A stretch of DNA of 64,000 nt from Acidimicrobiia bacterium (GTDB taxonomy: Bacteria; Actinomycetota; Acidimicrobiia; Spongiisociales; ZC4RG35). The DNA lies in contig PKRG01000007.1 in the NCBI GenBank assembly GCA_017577575.1, positions 1-64,000 on the forward strand, in the 5' to 3' direction. Below the pieces are notes generated by a model that had not been told where the DNA came from, did not search any database, and worked only from the letters and a program-made list of their open reading frames with translations. How positions within the stretch are numbered: position 1 is the first letter of the stretch; the number at the start of each line of letters is the position of its first letter. Shown here one piece after another: positions 33,079 through 41,938 of this stretch. A program made the position numbers and the translations under genes.

Positions 33079-33570
33079 ATGGCAACAGTCAGGCGCGTAC
33101 GGCGCATCATCCGCAAGATCGATCCCTGGACCGTCCTCAAGGTGTCGGCGGTCCTCTTCGGCGTCGCCGCGGTGGCGATGGTGCTGGGGGTCGTCATCTT
33201 CTGGTCGGTGATCGAGAACGCCGGCATACCCGACGCCATCACCGAGTTCCTGGTGAAGATCACGCTGATCGAGCCCGGCACCGACCCGTTCGCCAACAGC
33301 GAGCAGTTCTTCCGCTTCGTGGTGTTCGGCTCGATCGTGTGGTGGGTGATGATGACCGGATTGGCCACCCTGTTGGCGGTCATGTTCAACCTGGTCACCG
33401 ATGTGGTCGGAGGCCTCGAGGTGGTCATCCTGGAGGAGCACCTCGGGCCGGTGAACGGACCGGTCCTCCACGCCCCCGCCGGCTACGCCAACCAGACCAA
33501 CGGCGGGCGCGCCACCCCTCCGCCCGAGCACGCCGACCTCCCCACCCAGGAGGCGCCGGCGGTCCGCTGA
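33079..33570 (+). CDS. DUF3566 membrane protein (Rv0007-like)
   Basis: A 163-residue protein with a basic N-terminus (MATVRRVRRIIRKIDPW), two membrane helices (about 21-44 and 85-108) and a polar proline-rich C-terminal tail. The core VLKVSAVLF, DPFANSEQFFRFVVFGSIVWWVMMTGLATLLAVMFNLVTDVVGGLEVVI is the DUF3566 pattern. This family follows gyrA in most actinobacteria. In mycobacteria the tail is at the N-terminal side; here it is at the C-terminus. Function is unproven, with envelope or cell-division links suggested for relatives. Two inverted repeats (33004-33017 and CTGGCAGT/ACTGCCAG at 33023-33067) lie in the gap before it. Confidence 0.88.
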   Translation: MATVRRVRRIIRKIDPWTVLKVSAVLFGVAAVAMVLGVVIFWSVIENAGIPDAITEFLVKITLIEPGTDPFANSEQFFRFVVFGSIVWWVMMTGLATLLAVMFNLVTDVVGGLEVVILEEHLGPVNGPVLHAPAGYANQTNGGRATPPPEHADLPTQEAPAVR

Positions 33571-34197
33571 TCAGGCGGGTCGTTCGCCGATCACGAGCCC
33601 CATCTCGGTAGCCGTCTGCAGGTAGGCGGGCGCGTGCCTCCACACCGGCCCGGATTCGTAGCCGGCCAGGAGCACCCCGACCCCGGCAGCGAGGGCCACC
33701 CCCTCCATGAAGCGGTGGTCGTCGAGGATCACCCGGTGGCGGTCCTGTCCGAGCGCCAAGGCGGCGGCGACGTCGTCGGGGCTGTCGGCCACGAACACCG
33801 TGCGGCCCGAGAAGGACTCGGCGCGGGCACGGCGGGAGTCGATGGGGGAGGGGAAGGTGACCTCCTGGTCGCCACCGCCGGCTCCGGGCACGGCGACGGC
33901 CACCGTCCCCACCCCTTCCAAGTCGGCGGCGAGCGCCAGGGCCAGACCGGCGATGGAGCAGTGCTCGACCCCGAAGTGCCGTTCGAGAGCGCCGGGCACC
34001 ACCGCCGGGATCCCGGCTTCGATCGCGGCTCGCTCAGATCCCACCACCGCGTCGTAGCCGATGGCAGAGTCCACCACGGGGAACTGGGACGACGTCGTGG
34101 GCCCGAGCAACGCCACCTCGACGTCGGGGTGCGTGGAGAGACTGAGGGCCGCCCGGCGGGTCGCCTCACCCTCGGCGGCCACCACCACCACCCTCAT
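33571..34197 (-). CDS. Unknown protein with Rossmann-like N-terminus
   Basis: A 208-residue protein beginning MRVVVVAAEGEATRRAALSLS, a beta-strand and loop typical of a nucleotide-binding (Rossmann-like) fold, though the glycine pattern is not classical. The middle has ALALAADLEGVGTVAVAVPGAGGG and a segment YDAVVGSERAAIEAGIPAVVPGA. No family is recognised. The ATG at 34197 is chosen because it overlaps the stop of the small membrane protein gene (ATGA). It is convergent with the DUF3566 gene, stops one base apart. The two-gene unit may be a membrane anchor plus soluble partner. Confidence 0.65.
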   Translation of the reverse strand: MRVVVVAAEGEATRRAALSLSTHPDVEVALLGPTTSSQFPVVDSAIGYDAVVGSERAAIEAGIPAVVPGALERHFGVEHCSIAGLALALAADLEGVGTVAVAVPGAGGGDQEVTFPSPIDSRRARAESFSGRTVFVADSPDDVAAALALGQDRHRVILDDHRFMEGVALAAGVGVLLAGYESGPVWRHAPAYLQTATEMGLVIGERPA

Positions 34198-34325
34198 CGA
34201 GGCGGTTCGACGGGCTTCCATCCTCCCCGGTCGACGGCGGCCGGCTCGGTCAGACGGTTGCGCAGGAACGCGACCACCGCTCCCACCACCGTGGCGACGA
34301 AGAGGATGTTTTTGAGGCGGTTCAT
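34194..34325 (-). CDS. Small single-helix membrane protein
   Basis: A 43-residue protein: MNRLKNILFVATVVGAVVAF, then a basic-to-polar tail ending KPVEPPR. It has one membrane helix (about 6-21) and a short cytoplasmic end. Its stop overlaps the ATG of the following gene by the ATGA arrangement, which is the main evidence that it is translated. No strong ribosome site is visible before its ATG. Function unknown. Confidence 0.55.
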   Translation of the reverse strand: MNRLKNILFVATVVGAVVAFLRNRLTEPAAVDRGGWKPVEPPR

Positions 34326-34342
34326 CCCGGCCAGTCTAGGGC

Positions 34343-34361
34343 GGGGTGGCCGAACCACCCC
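34343..34361 (-). terminator. Hairpin terminator candidate
   Basis: GGGGTGG (34343-34349) and CCACCCC (34355-34361) form a 7-base-pair stem with a five-base loop, 8 bases after the stop of the response-regulator gene. There is no T-run. It would end the ABC transporter / two-component transcript. Confidence 0.5.
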
Positions 34362-34368
34362 CTGCGGG

Positions 34369-34971
34369 TCAGAGCAGGCCCCGCTGACGGGCGATGGCGT
34401 ATGCCTCGGTGCGGTTGCGGGCGTTCAGCTTGAGGATGGCCGACGAGAGGTAGTTGCGGACCGTGCCTTCTGCCAGGTGGAGCCGCTCGGAGATCTCCCG
34501 GTTCAGCAGCCCTTCGCCCACCAGGCGGAGGACGTCCCGTTCCCGGTCGGTGAGCGGGTCCGTCTCTCCCCACGCCGCCACCGCCAGCTCCGGGGAGATG
34601 ACCCGGCCGCCGGCGTGGATCCTGCGCAGGGCGTCGACGAGCTCGGTGACCGGGGCGTCTTTCAGCACGTATCCGGCGACGCCGGCGTCCAGTGCCCTCC
34701 GGAGGTACCCGGAGCGGGCGAAGGTGGTGACGATGAGCACCCGCGTGGGGAGGCCCTCGTCGGCGACGGCCTTCGCCAGGTCGAGCCCGCTCATCTCGGG
34801 CATCTCGATGTCGGTCAACAGAACGTCGGGTCGATGCTCACGCACCGCCTCCAACGCTTGCTTCCCGTCGGTGGCCGTCGCCACCACTTCGACGTCTTCT
34901 TCGAGATCGAGGAGGGAGGCGAAGGCCGAGAGCACCATCGTCTGGTCCTCGGCCAGGACGACCCGGATCAT
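34369..34971 (-). CDS. NarL/DesR-type response regulator
   Basis: A 200-residue DNA-binding response regulator. The receiver domain spans about 1-120 (AEDQ acidic pair at 8-9, phospho-acceptor D54 in LLTDIEMPEM, K103-region VLKDAP). A LuxR-type helix-turn-helix follows at about 138-195 (LTDRERDVLRLVGEGLLNREISERLHLAEGTVRNYLSSAILKL). The ATG overlaps the kinase stop (ATGA). It is last in the ABC ATPase-permease-kinase-regulator unit and probably controls that unit. Confidence 0.93.
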   Translation of the reverse strand: MIRVVLAEDQTMVLSAFASLLDLEEDVEVVATATDGKQALEAVREHRPDVLLTDIEMPEMSGLDLAKAVADEGLPTRVLIVTTFARSGYLRRALDAGVAGYVLKDAPVTELVDALRRIHAGGRVISPELAVAAWGETDPLTDRERDVLRLVGEGLLNREISERLHLAEGTVRNYLSSAILKLNARNRTEAYAIARQRGLL

Positions 34972-36077
34972 GGCGTCCCCACCGGCAGGCTCACCCGAAG
35001 CCGCGTGCCCGGAGGGCCACTCCGCTCCACGCGGCCACCTGCCGCCATCACTCTCTCGCGCATCCCCCGCAGGCCCGAGCCTTCCGGTTCCCTGGCGCCG
35101 ACCCCGTCGTCCGCCACCTCCAGGACCACCTCGCCTGGGGAGCCGTCGAGGGTGATGACACAGTGCGACGCCTGGGCGTGGCGCACGACGTTCGTCACCG
35201 CCTCCCGCAAGGCCAGGGCCAGGACCGTTTCCACGGAGGGAGCCAGGTCCTGGCGCCACTCGCCGCGGACGTCGACGGCGACCCCGACCGCTTCGAGGGC
35301 GTCCCGGCCCTTGGCGAGCTCGTCGTCGAGATCGACCTGCTGCCACCCGGCGACCGTCTCCCGTAACGACGCCAGAGTCTGGCGGGCCGTTTCCTCGATC
35401 GCCGCCGCTTCCCGTTTCACCCGCTCCGGGTCGGAGTCGGCGAGGCGCTGCACGAGCTGGCTCCGCATGGACACGGCCGTCAACGCCTGGCCGGCGAGGT
35501 CGTGGAGGTCGCGGGCGATCCGTTCCCGTTCGGTGACCGTCGCCAGATACTGGATGCGGGCGTTCTCGGCACGCAGGCGGTCCGCCTCCCTGGAGCGGGA
35601 CACGTCTTCGTGGACGGAGAGGCCCACCAGCCACACCAGGATCAGAGCCGGGCCGAAAGCCAGCAGCAGGTAGGGCATGGGGATCGGCGCCACCGGGGCA
35701 GTGGCCAACACGATCACCGTGATCAGGGCGAGGCGCTGGATCACCTCCCGCCGGGTGCCGACCTGGCCGACCAGCGCCGCGGCGTAGATGGGCAGCGCTC
35801 CCATCGAGGCCGTGCCCAAGAACGTTCCCACCACGGCGAGCACCATCAGCACCACCGCGGCGCCCAGCGCATAGCGGCGGCGCACGCAGGCGTAGACGAA
35901 GATCGCCGCCGTCAAGGCGACGATCACGCCTGCCCGCAGCCAGTCCCCGGCGCCCGCCTCGGGGTCGAAGGCGGGCGCCACGAACATGAACAGGAGGAAC
36001 ACCAGGTACCACAGCTCGTAGAAGCGGTTGTGCTGTGGGGTGGCGCTCTCGTGGGTCGAAGACGTCGTCTGTGTCAC
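34968..36077 (-). CDS. DesK-type sensor histidine kinase
   Basis: A 369-residue membrane kinase with about five N-terminal membrane helices (residues 20-37, 48-65, 70-88, 92-105, 115-155). A HisKA_3 dimer domain has the phospho-acceptor H192 in ERIARDLHDLAGQALT. A HATPase domain follows (N box ALREAVTNVVRHAQA; G boxes VADDGVGA and GSGLRGMRERV). There is no large extracellular sensor, so it probably senses the membrane or the adjacent transporter. The GTG at 36077 overlaps the permease stop (GTGA), which fixes the start. Confidence 0.92.
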   Translation of the reverse strand: MTQTTSSTHESATPQHNRFYELWYLVFLLFMFVAPAFDPEAGAGDWLRAGVIVALTAAIFVYACVRRRYALGAAVVLMVLAVVGTFLGTASMGALPIYAAALVGQVGTRREVIQRLALITVIVLATAPVAPIPMPYLLLAFGPALILVWLVGLSVHEDVSRSREADRLRAENARIQYLATVTERERIARDLHDLAGQALTAVSMRSQLVQRLADSDPERVKREAAAIEETARQTLASLRETVAGWQQVDLDDELAKGRDALEAVGVAVDVRGEWRQDLAPSVETVLALALREAVTNVVRHAQASHCVITLDGSPGEVVLEVADDGVGAREPEGSGLRGMRERVMAAGGRVERSGPPGTRLRVSLPVGTP

Positions 36078-36796
36078 AGTCGAGCAGAACGGTACGCCAT
36101 CGTCGCCACCATCGCTCCCACCGCCGCGGTGGCGGCCAGAACGAGGAGGTGCCCCAGCCATGCTCCCCCATCCACCGGGGCCATGGCGAGCCGGGCCAGG
36201 TGGTAGGTGGGCAGCACGCTCCCGATCCGGGCGATCGCTTCGGGGAGCATCTCGTAGGGGAACCACAAGCCCGAGACGATCGCCGACGGCATGAGGATGG
36301 CGTTGAGGATGGCGGCGGCGGCGTTGGCGCCGACCCGGGAGCCGATCGCCACGCTGAAGAAGGCGAACGGCAGCACACCGAGAACGAGGACGGCGAACAC
36401 CACCGCCACCTCTCCGGCGTCGAAGCGCATGTCGCCGACGAACACCGCGGAGGCGGTGATCGCTGCCAGCACCGCCACGGCGTAGGGGATCGAGGCGATC
36501 ACCTTGGCTGCGATCGTCATCCACAGCGGAATCCCCGACACCCGCTTCACTCGCAGCCAGCCACGCTGGTGGGCGTCGGCCATGCCGATCCCCGGGTTCA
36601 TCAACACCACGGCGAGAACACCGAACGTCCCGAACGGCACGATCATCGCCGTGCCGGCGTTCTCCCACGCCTCTCCGAACATCGCCACGAAGAAGGTGAA
36701 GAACCCCACCGGCATCAACACCGAGAAGAAGAGCGCCGTCGGCTCCCGCAGGATTCCGACCAGCTCGTCCCTGATCTCCAACCACATGGCTCTCAT
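36074..36796 (-). CDS. ABC-2 type transporter permease
   Basis: A 240-residue inner-membrane protein with about six helices. The order fits the ABC-2 family: MWLEIRDELVGILREPTALFFSVLMPVGFFTFFVAM, a second half MPSAIVSGLWFPYEMLP, and the family hallmark of P(F/Y)xxLP near the last periplasmic loop (EAIARIGSVLPTYHLARL). Its ATG overlaps the ATPase stop. With the ATPase it likely forms an exporter for a lipid, peptide or drug. Pairing with a DesK/DesR-type system resembles membrane-stress and antibiotic-response modules. Confidence 0.9.
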   Translation of the reverse strand: MRAMWLEIRDELVGILREPTALFFSVLMPVGFFTFFVAMFGEAWENAGTAMIVPFGTFGVLAVVLMNPGIGMADAHQRGWLRVKRVSGIPLWMTIAAKVIASIPYAVAVLAAITASAVFVGDMRFDAGEVAVVFAVLVLGVLPFAFFSVAIGSRVGANAAAAILNAILMPSAIVSGLWFPYEMLPEAIARIGSVLPTYHLARLAMAPVDGGAWLGHLLVLAATAAVGAMVATMAYRSARL

Positions 36797-37686
36797 GCCA
36801 CCATCTCCTTCGTCTCGTTCGTCAGAGCGATCAACACGTCGTCCAGCGGGGCCGTGGCAACCACCAGGTCGCTCGTCGTCGGGTCCAGCTCGAGCATCGT
36901 GCGAACGACGGGCTCGGCGATCGTGGCGGCGATGTCCACCTCCCCGTCGCTGGCGGTGACGCTCACCACGCCGTCGACCGCCCGCAGCACCTCGGCCGGC
37001 ACCGAGGTCCGCGCCGTCACTCGACGGCCCGGCAGGGTGCGTTGCAACTCGGAGGGCGTGCCCTCGGCGACCACCCGTCCTTTGTGCAGCACGACGATCC
37101 GGTCGGCGAGGGCGGCGGCCTCCTCCACGATGTGGGTGGTGAGGAGGATCCCGGTCCCCCGGTTCCGCCGTTCCTCGAGGGTGGCCCAGAACGCCTTGCG
37201 TGACGCGGCATCGAGGCCGACGGTGGGCTCGTCGAGCACCAGGAGCGCGGGGTCGGCGACGAGGCCCATGGCGAGTTGGAGTCGCTGCTGCTGGCCGCCG
37301 GACAGGTTCGAGGCCCTCCGGCGGGCCAGATCCGCCAGTCCCATCTCCGTCATGGCCGCCTTCGCCCGGTCCTTTCCGGCCCCTGCCCGGGCGGCGGCAC
37401 CTTCCACGATCTCTCGAACGGTGAGGGTGCTCGGGAAGCCGACGTCCTGTTGGACCACACCCAGCCGACGGCGGACCTCGGCCCGGGCGGGGGATCCGCC
37501 GGCGACACGCACGGACCCGGAAGTCGGCTGGATGAGGCCTATGACCGACCGGACGAGCGTCGTCTTACCGGCGCCGTTGGGCCCGAGGAGGGCGACGAAC
37601 TCCCCGGCATCGACCGACAGGTCGACCCCGGCGAGGGCGACCTCGTCCCCGTAGGTGTGTCTGAGGTCGTGGACCGCAAGCAGCAT
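36793..37686 (-). CDS. ABC transporter ATP-binding protein
   Basis: A 297-residue ATPase with Walker A GPNGAGKTTL (about 35-44), Q-loop VVQQDVGFP, signature LSGGQQQRLQL, Walker B LLVLDEPTVGLD and switch histidine LLTTH. The C-terminal 80 residues form an extra beta-rich domain seen in DrrA/CcmA-type exporters. Start ATG at 37686 with a GAGAGGA ribosome site. It is first of four overlapping genes. Confidence 0.93.
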   Translation of the reverse strand: MLLAVHDLRHTYGDEVALAGVDLSVDAGEFVALLGPNGAGKTTLVRSVIGLIQPTSGSVRVAGGSPARAEVRRRLGVVQQDVGFPSTLTVREIVEGAAARAGAGKDRAKAAMTEMGLADLARRRASNLSGGQQQRLQLAMGLVADPALLVLDEPTVGLDAASRKAFWATLEERRNRGTGILLTTHIVEEAAALADRIVVLHKGRVVAEGTPSELQRTLPGRRVTARTSVPAEVLRAVDGVVSVTASDGEVDIAATIAEPVVRTMLELDPTTSDLVVATAPLDDVLIALTNETKEMVA

Positions 37687-37767
37687 CGAAAGTCCTCTCT
37701 TCGCTTACGACACGAAGATGCCGGACGCCGAGCGGTCCCGGTAGTGGCGCCGATCAGATAGTCGGCA

Positions 37768-37779
37768 TGACAGATGTCA
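37768..37779. promoter_or_regulatory. Inverted repeat upstream of the ABC/two-component unit
   Basis: TGACA-GA-TGTCA (37768-37779) is a perfect inverted repeat, 82 bases upstream of the ATPase start and overlapping the last codon of the yccF gene. It could be the binding site of the unit's own regulator. No promoter boxes could be assigned with confidence. Confidence 0.3.
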
Positions 37780-38196
37780 CGGGCGGTCGACCGTGACCGA
37801 GCCTTCGGGGAGGACGCTGAGCGTGGAGCGGTCGACGACCTCCCGCCCGAACGGCCACAGAGCGAGCCCTGCCATCCGGAACGATGCCACCCCCATCGGG
37901 ATCCCGATCAGGGTCACGCACAGGAGGATGCCGAACACGAAATGGGCGGCGGCCAGCCACCACCCGATCAGGACCAGCCACACGACGTTGCCCACGCCGG
38001 TGAAGAAGCCGGCGTCTCTGGGGACGACTGCCCGCCCGAACGGCCACAGGGCGAACCCGGCGAGCTTGAAAGCCTGCAGGCCGAAGGGAATGCCGACGAT
38101 GGTGATCGTCATCACCAGACCGCCGATCACGTAGCCCACTGCCAGCTCGATTCCGGCCAGGACCAGCCAGATCAGGTTGAGCAGAGTCCGCAGCAT
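37777..38196 (-). CDS. YccF-domain membrane protein
   Basis: A 139-residue inner-membrane protein with two copies of the YccF motif: GIPFGLQAFKLAGFALWPFGR (about 36-56) and GIPMGVASFRMAGLALWPFGR (about 99-119). Each is preceded by a hydrophobic helix pair. Function is unknown for the family. The ATG at 38196 starts MLRTLLNLIWLVLAG, the usual YccF N-terminus (the frame is open upstream but lacks family residues). Confidence 0.9.
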   Translation of the reverse strand: MLRTLLNLIWLVLAGIELAVGYVIGGLVMTITIVGIPFGLQAFKLAGFALWPFGRAVVPRDAGFFTGVGNVVWLVLIGWWLAAAHFVFGILLCVTLIGIPMGVASFRMAGLALWPFGREVVDRSTLSVLPEGSVTVDRP

Positions 38197-38279
38197 CTCC
38201 GCCAACCCTATCCCGGGCGGGTCGTTAAGACGCCGTTGCGGCGACGCAGAGGCACCGGCGTCCAATAACGTGAGCCGTC

Positions 38280-39509
38280 GTGACCGGTCGCCTCGACCCG
38301 AAACCGTCCCAGGGCGACATCTGGGGAAGACTGGCGGCGCGGACGCGTCCGACGGCGGGGATCGCCACCATCGAGAACCCGCGGGCCATCGTCCAGCTGG
38401 TCACCGCCACGCTCATCGGGTCGTCACTGATCACTGCTCTCCTGGGGTGGTTCATGCTGGAGCGGGGCGAGCCGCTCGCCGGCTACTGGACGCTCGCCCT
38501 CTCTGTCGTCTACCTGGCGACCTACGCCTGGTACTACAGCACCGGACGGGTCCTCGGTCCCGCCATCGCGGCCGCGATCGCCAGCATCGCCGACCTGATC
38601 ATCGTCCACGTCGCCTTGGGCGGATACGCCTACTCGGGGGGTCACTTCGCCTGGGGCATCGCCCTGGTGTTCGCTCTCGTCCTCTTGCTGGGCAGGCGAG
38701 AAGGCATCGCCGCCGCCGCCGTGCTGGTGGTGGCCGCAGTCGTGTTCGCCTTCCTAGAGAAGGACCTGGCGGCGAGCCGCCTGCCCCCGGACCCGACTTT
38801 GCGGGCGTTCCTGTTCGCCGGCGTGTTCGTCGGCGATCTCGTCATCCTCACCGCCGTGCTCGTCTACTTCCTCCGCCGGGTGGGAGCGGAGCGGGCGCGG
38901 GCCGAGTCGCTCCTGCTCAACGTGCTGCCCGCCGAGGTGGCGGCCGAGTTGAAGGACCACGGTCGGGTCGAGCCGAGGCGCTTCGACGCCATCTCCGTCG
39001 TGTTCGCCGACATCGTCGGGTTCACGGAGCGGTACGCCGGCGCCGACCCCCAGGAGATGGTAGGCCAGCTCAACGAGATCTTCACCGTGTTCGACACGCT
39101 GGCCGCCAAGTACGGCTGCGAGAAGATCCGGACCATCGGCGACGCCTACATGGCGGCGGCGGGCGTCCCGGTCGCCCGCGAGGACCACGCCGAGGTGGCT
39201 GCGGCCCTGGCCCTCGAGATGCTCGAGTCCGCCGAGGGCGGCCCTTTCACGTTCCGCATCGGCATCAACTCGGGACCGGTGGTCGCAGGCGTGATCGGGA
39301 CGACGAAGTTCCAGTACGACGTGTGGGGGGACACGGTCAACACCGCCAGCCGCATGGAGTCTCACGGGGTGCCGGGCCGCATCCAGATCTCGGAGTCCAC
39401 CTACCGGCTGATACGCCACGGGTACGACTGCGTCCCCCGGGGGACCATACAGGTGAAAGGGAAGGGGGAGCTGCCGACGTGGTTCCTCGTCGGCGCCAAG
39501 GGCAGCTGA
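38280..39509 (+). CDS. Membrane-bound class III adenylate/guanylate cyclase
   Basis: A 409-residue cyclase. An N-terminal block of six membrane helices (about 45-200) is followed by a short coiled linker (RRVGAERARAESLLLNVLPAEVAAELK) and the catalytic domain (about 230-400). Metal aspartates are D244 (FADIVGFTE) and D288 (TIGDAYM). The purine-recognition lysine is K282 (CEKIRTIGD), with the partner Asp in FQYDVWGDTVN. NTASRM supplies the transition-state Asn and Arg. The Lys/Asp pair points to ATP as substrate, so it is probably an active adenylate cyclase. Start GTG at 38280. No target regulator is nearby. Confidence 0.93.
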   Translation: MTGRLDPKPSQGDIWGRLAARTRPTAGIATIENPRAIVQLVTATLIGSSLITALLGWFMLERGEPLAGYWTLALSVVYLATYAWYYSTGRVLGPAIAAAIASIADLIIVHVALGGYAYSGGHFAWGIALVFALVLLLGRREGIAAAAVLVVAAVVFAFLEKDLAASRLPPDPTLRAFLFAGVFVGDLVILTAVLVYFLRRVGAERARAESLLLNVLPAEVAAELKDHGRVEPRRFDAISVVFADIVGFTERYAGADPQEMVGQLNEIFTVFDTLAAKYGCEKIRTIGDAYMAAAGVPVAREDHAEVAAALALEMLESAEGGPFTFRIGINSGPVVAGVIGTTKFQYDVWGDTVNTASRMESHGVPGRIQISESTYRLIRHGYDCVPRGTIQVKGKGELPTWFLVGAKGS

Positions 39510-39536
39510 CGGGGCGGGTCGGTCGCCCGCCCCGTC
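39508..39536. terminator. Bidirectional terminator hairpin
   Basis: GACGGGGCGGG (39508-39518) and CCCGCCCCGTC (39526-39536) form a perfect 11-base-pair stem with a 7-base loop between two convergent genes. No T-run is present on either strand. Confidence 0.7.
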
Positions 39537-39543
39537 GCCTGCC

Positions 39544-41823
39544 TCAGCGGCGTGAGTAGTCGCAGACCCCGTCGGGGAAGATCTGGCGGAGCCGGGCGAC
39601 CTCGTCGGGCGTGAAGGTCACGTCCCCGTAGACGCCGCGGGCGATGGCCTCGTCGACGCTCTGGAGCTCGCACTTGAACACGTCGCCGCTGATGGGCCCG
39701 CCGGCCACGATCCGCGACGTCGAATAGACCGGGAACCGCTCGGTGCACGGCCCGGCCGGCTCGTCGTCGAGGATCCCCGCCCAGGCGTCCTCACCGGCGT
39801 AGATGAGGTTCCCCTCGGCGTCGAAGCAGGCATCCACCGCCCGAGCGGGCTTGTTCTCCGCCACGCTGCGCCACGGGTACTTCTCGATGTTGCGCATCCA
39901 CTCGTCGATCACCTCGAACGCCAGCGGCGTCTGGTCGAACTCATCCCCGTGGTCGTTGCCGTCGGTGAACCAGATGACCTGGTTCGAGGCGTCGCCGTCG
40001 TGGTCGAGGAGGCGCTGGCGAGCGGCGAACGACTGGTGGGAGTTGTGCATGTCGAGCTCCCGCTCCAGGTAGTTGCGCCAGTCGATGACCGGGATCTCGA
40101 GATCGCCCGTGAACACCAGGCCGTGCTCGTAGGCGGCTTCGATCGCCCCGGGGTCCGCACTCGCCCGGGGTGCGGGAGTCGAGCCTCCGTCGGGGGACAG
40201 GGCCATGTTGCGCCACGACCACGGGTCGATCAGGTTCGGCCAGATGCCGGGGAACGGGTCGACCCCGACTAGGTCCGCCGGGTCGGGGCACAGGGCCGAG
40301 ATGAACGGGCAGCCTTCCTGGACCATGTCGGGCTCGTTCTTCCACGACCCGACGTTGGTGTTGAGGTCCAGGAACTCTTCTTTGGTGATCTGCCCGTCGA
40401 TGAGGGCCTGGAGGCCGTACTGGACCCCCACGTTGTCCCAGGTGCGGTTGGCGAACCCGTCTTCGGGGTTGACGCCGTAGATGTTGATGGCGTCGGCGTA
40501 GTGGGTCCATTCGACGCTGGCCTGCTCCTCGTCGGTGATGCCGGGCGCGGTCCCGAAGTGGGGGTTCAGGGCCAGCGGCGAAAGGCCTCTCCACCCGTTG
40601 GTGCACTCGGAGTTGCCGGGCGGGATCTGAGGAGGCAGCGCCTGCTGGAACTCGTTGGGGAAGCCGTTGATGGCGTTCAGCCCTTCGATCAGCGTGCGGC
40701 TCTCCCAATCGGCCCACTTCGTGTTGCCGGACACGATCTGCATGTCGATCCACCTCTCCAGCAGCTCGCAGTCGCCGATGTGGATCGTCTGGGTGATCAT
40801 GTCGGGGTACGAGTAGACGGGGATGGCGGCGTCGATCAGCCCCGGGTGGTTCTGACCGTAGACGTACTGCTGGATGGCACCGCCGGAGGCGCCGATGCCG
40901 ACCGTGTAGTCCGGCAACCCGTAGGCGGACACGAACCGGTCCTTGACCATGATCGCCGTCTCGCCTCCGAGCTCGAGGTTGTAGTGCTCGCCCGTCTTGG
41001 TGCCGGTGGAGTAGATCACGGCGTATCCCTTGGACAGGCCGTACTCGAACAACATCGTGCTCCGAGACGGGTTGCCCTGGTAGTGGCCGATCCCGACCCC
41101 GCCCTGGAAGTGGTAGATGAGCCGGCGGTTCCACGCCGAGAGGTCGGGGGCGTCGACCTCCTGGGTCTCGGGGGAGAGGACGGCGATCGAGTAGATGAAG
41201 CGATTGATCGTGCCTCGCTCCCAGCGGACGATGTAGTCGACGGTCTTCCCGTCCAACGTGGTGGTCTGGGCCATGTCCGGCGGGCTCGTGCCCGGCGTGT
41301 AGTCCGCCCAGGTGCCGCTCGTCGTCCGGTACTTGAACGACACGACGGTCTCGATCGTGCAGTCGTCGTCGAGCGGCGGTCCCAGCTCGGCGTTGGCGCG
41401 GTGGCTCTCCACCGAGCAGAAGAACGGGTCCTGATGCGGTCCCGAGAACATGGGCCCGGTGATCGGATGGTTCGTGAGCGTCACCGCGGCGGTGGGCTTG
41501 CCCTTGCTGTTGCGGGGCCGAACCTCGACGACGTTGTCGCCGATCACGAGCCCGTCGACCACGCCTTCGAGCGTGTCCTCGTCCCGTGGTGTGAACCGGT
41601 CGGTCACGTCGCGTCCGTCGACGGTGATCTTCACCTTCCCCACCTGTCCGGGCGGGACGTGCACGAGCAGGCGGGCGTCGTCTCCGGAGACGTACTCCGG
41701 CGGCGACGAGACGACCTCGATCCCCCATTTCCCGGCGCTGTCGGGTTTGGCGAAAGCCGCAGCCGGGATCAGCGACACGACGAGCGCTACAACGATGGCC
41801 GGAGGCCACATCCGAGTTCTCAT
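39544..41823 (-). CDS. Secreted DUF6351-type protein with hydrolase-like nucleophile motif
   Basis: A 759-residue exported protein. MRTRMWPPAIVVALVVSLIPAAAFA is a clear signal peptide (cleavage after about residue 25). An N-terminal beta-rich domain (about 35-115) is followed by a large domain with VGIGASGGAIQQYVYG. There S313 lies in a GxSxG-like nucleophile elbow, and the later HNSHQSFAARQRLL and DGNDHGDEFD could supply histidine and aspartate. The general pattern matches DUF6351 proteins, thought to be related to tannase/feruloyl-esterase-like hydrolases. Substrate unknown. The ATG at 41823 is chosen because GGAGGGA precedes it. It stands alone. Confidence 0.8.
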   Translation of the reverse strand: MRTRMWPPAIVVALVVSLIPAAAFAKPDSAGKWGIEVVSSPPEYVSGDDARLLVHVPPGQVGKVKITVDGRDVTDRFTPRDEDTLEGVVDGLVIGDNVVEVRPRNSKGKPTAAVTLTNHPITGPMFSGPHQDPFFCSVESHRANAELGPPLDDDCTIETVVSFKYRTTSGTWADYTPGTSPPDMAQTTTLDGKTVDYIVRWERGTINRFIYSIAVLSPETQEVDAPDLSAWNRRLIYHFQGGVGIGHYQGNPSRSTMLFEYGLSKGYAVIYSTGTKTGEHYNLELGGETAIMVKDRFVSAYGLPDYTVGIGASGGAIQQYVYGQNHPGLIDAAIPVYSYPDMITQTIHIGDCELLERWIDMQIVSGNTKWADWESRTLIEGLNAINGFPNEFQQALPPQIPPGNSECTNGWRGLSPLALNPHFGTAPGITDEEQASVEWTHYADAINIYGVNPEDGFANRTWDNVGVQYGLQALIDGQITKEEFLDLNTNVGSWKNEPDMVQEGCPFISALCPDPADLVGVDPFPGIWPNLIDPWSWRNMALSPDGGSTPAPRASADPGAIEAAYEHGLVFTGDLEIPVIDWRNYLERELDMHNSHQSFAARQRLLDHDGDASNQVIWFTDGNDHGDEFDQTPLAFEVIDEWMRNIEKYPWRSVAENKPARAVDACFDAEGNLIYAGEDAWAGILDDEPAGPCTERFPVYSTSRIVAGGPISGDVFKCELQSVDEAIARGVYGDVTFTPDEVARLRQIFPDGVCDYSRR

Positions 41824-41938
41824 GTCCCTCCTCTGTCTCCGCGCCGCCAAGTTAGAAGATCGAAGCGGCCGGCGTCGGGTGTGTTGTCACACGGTGCCAA
41901 TACGATCGACGTGTTCGCGACAGGAGGGAGGAGGAGTC

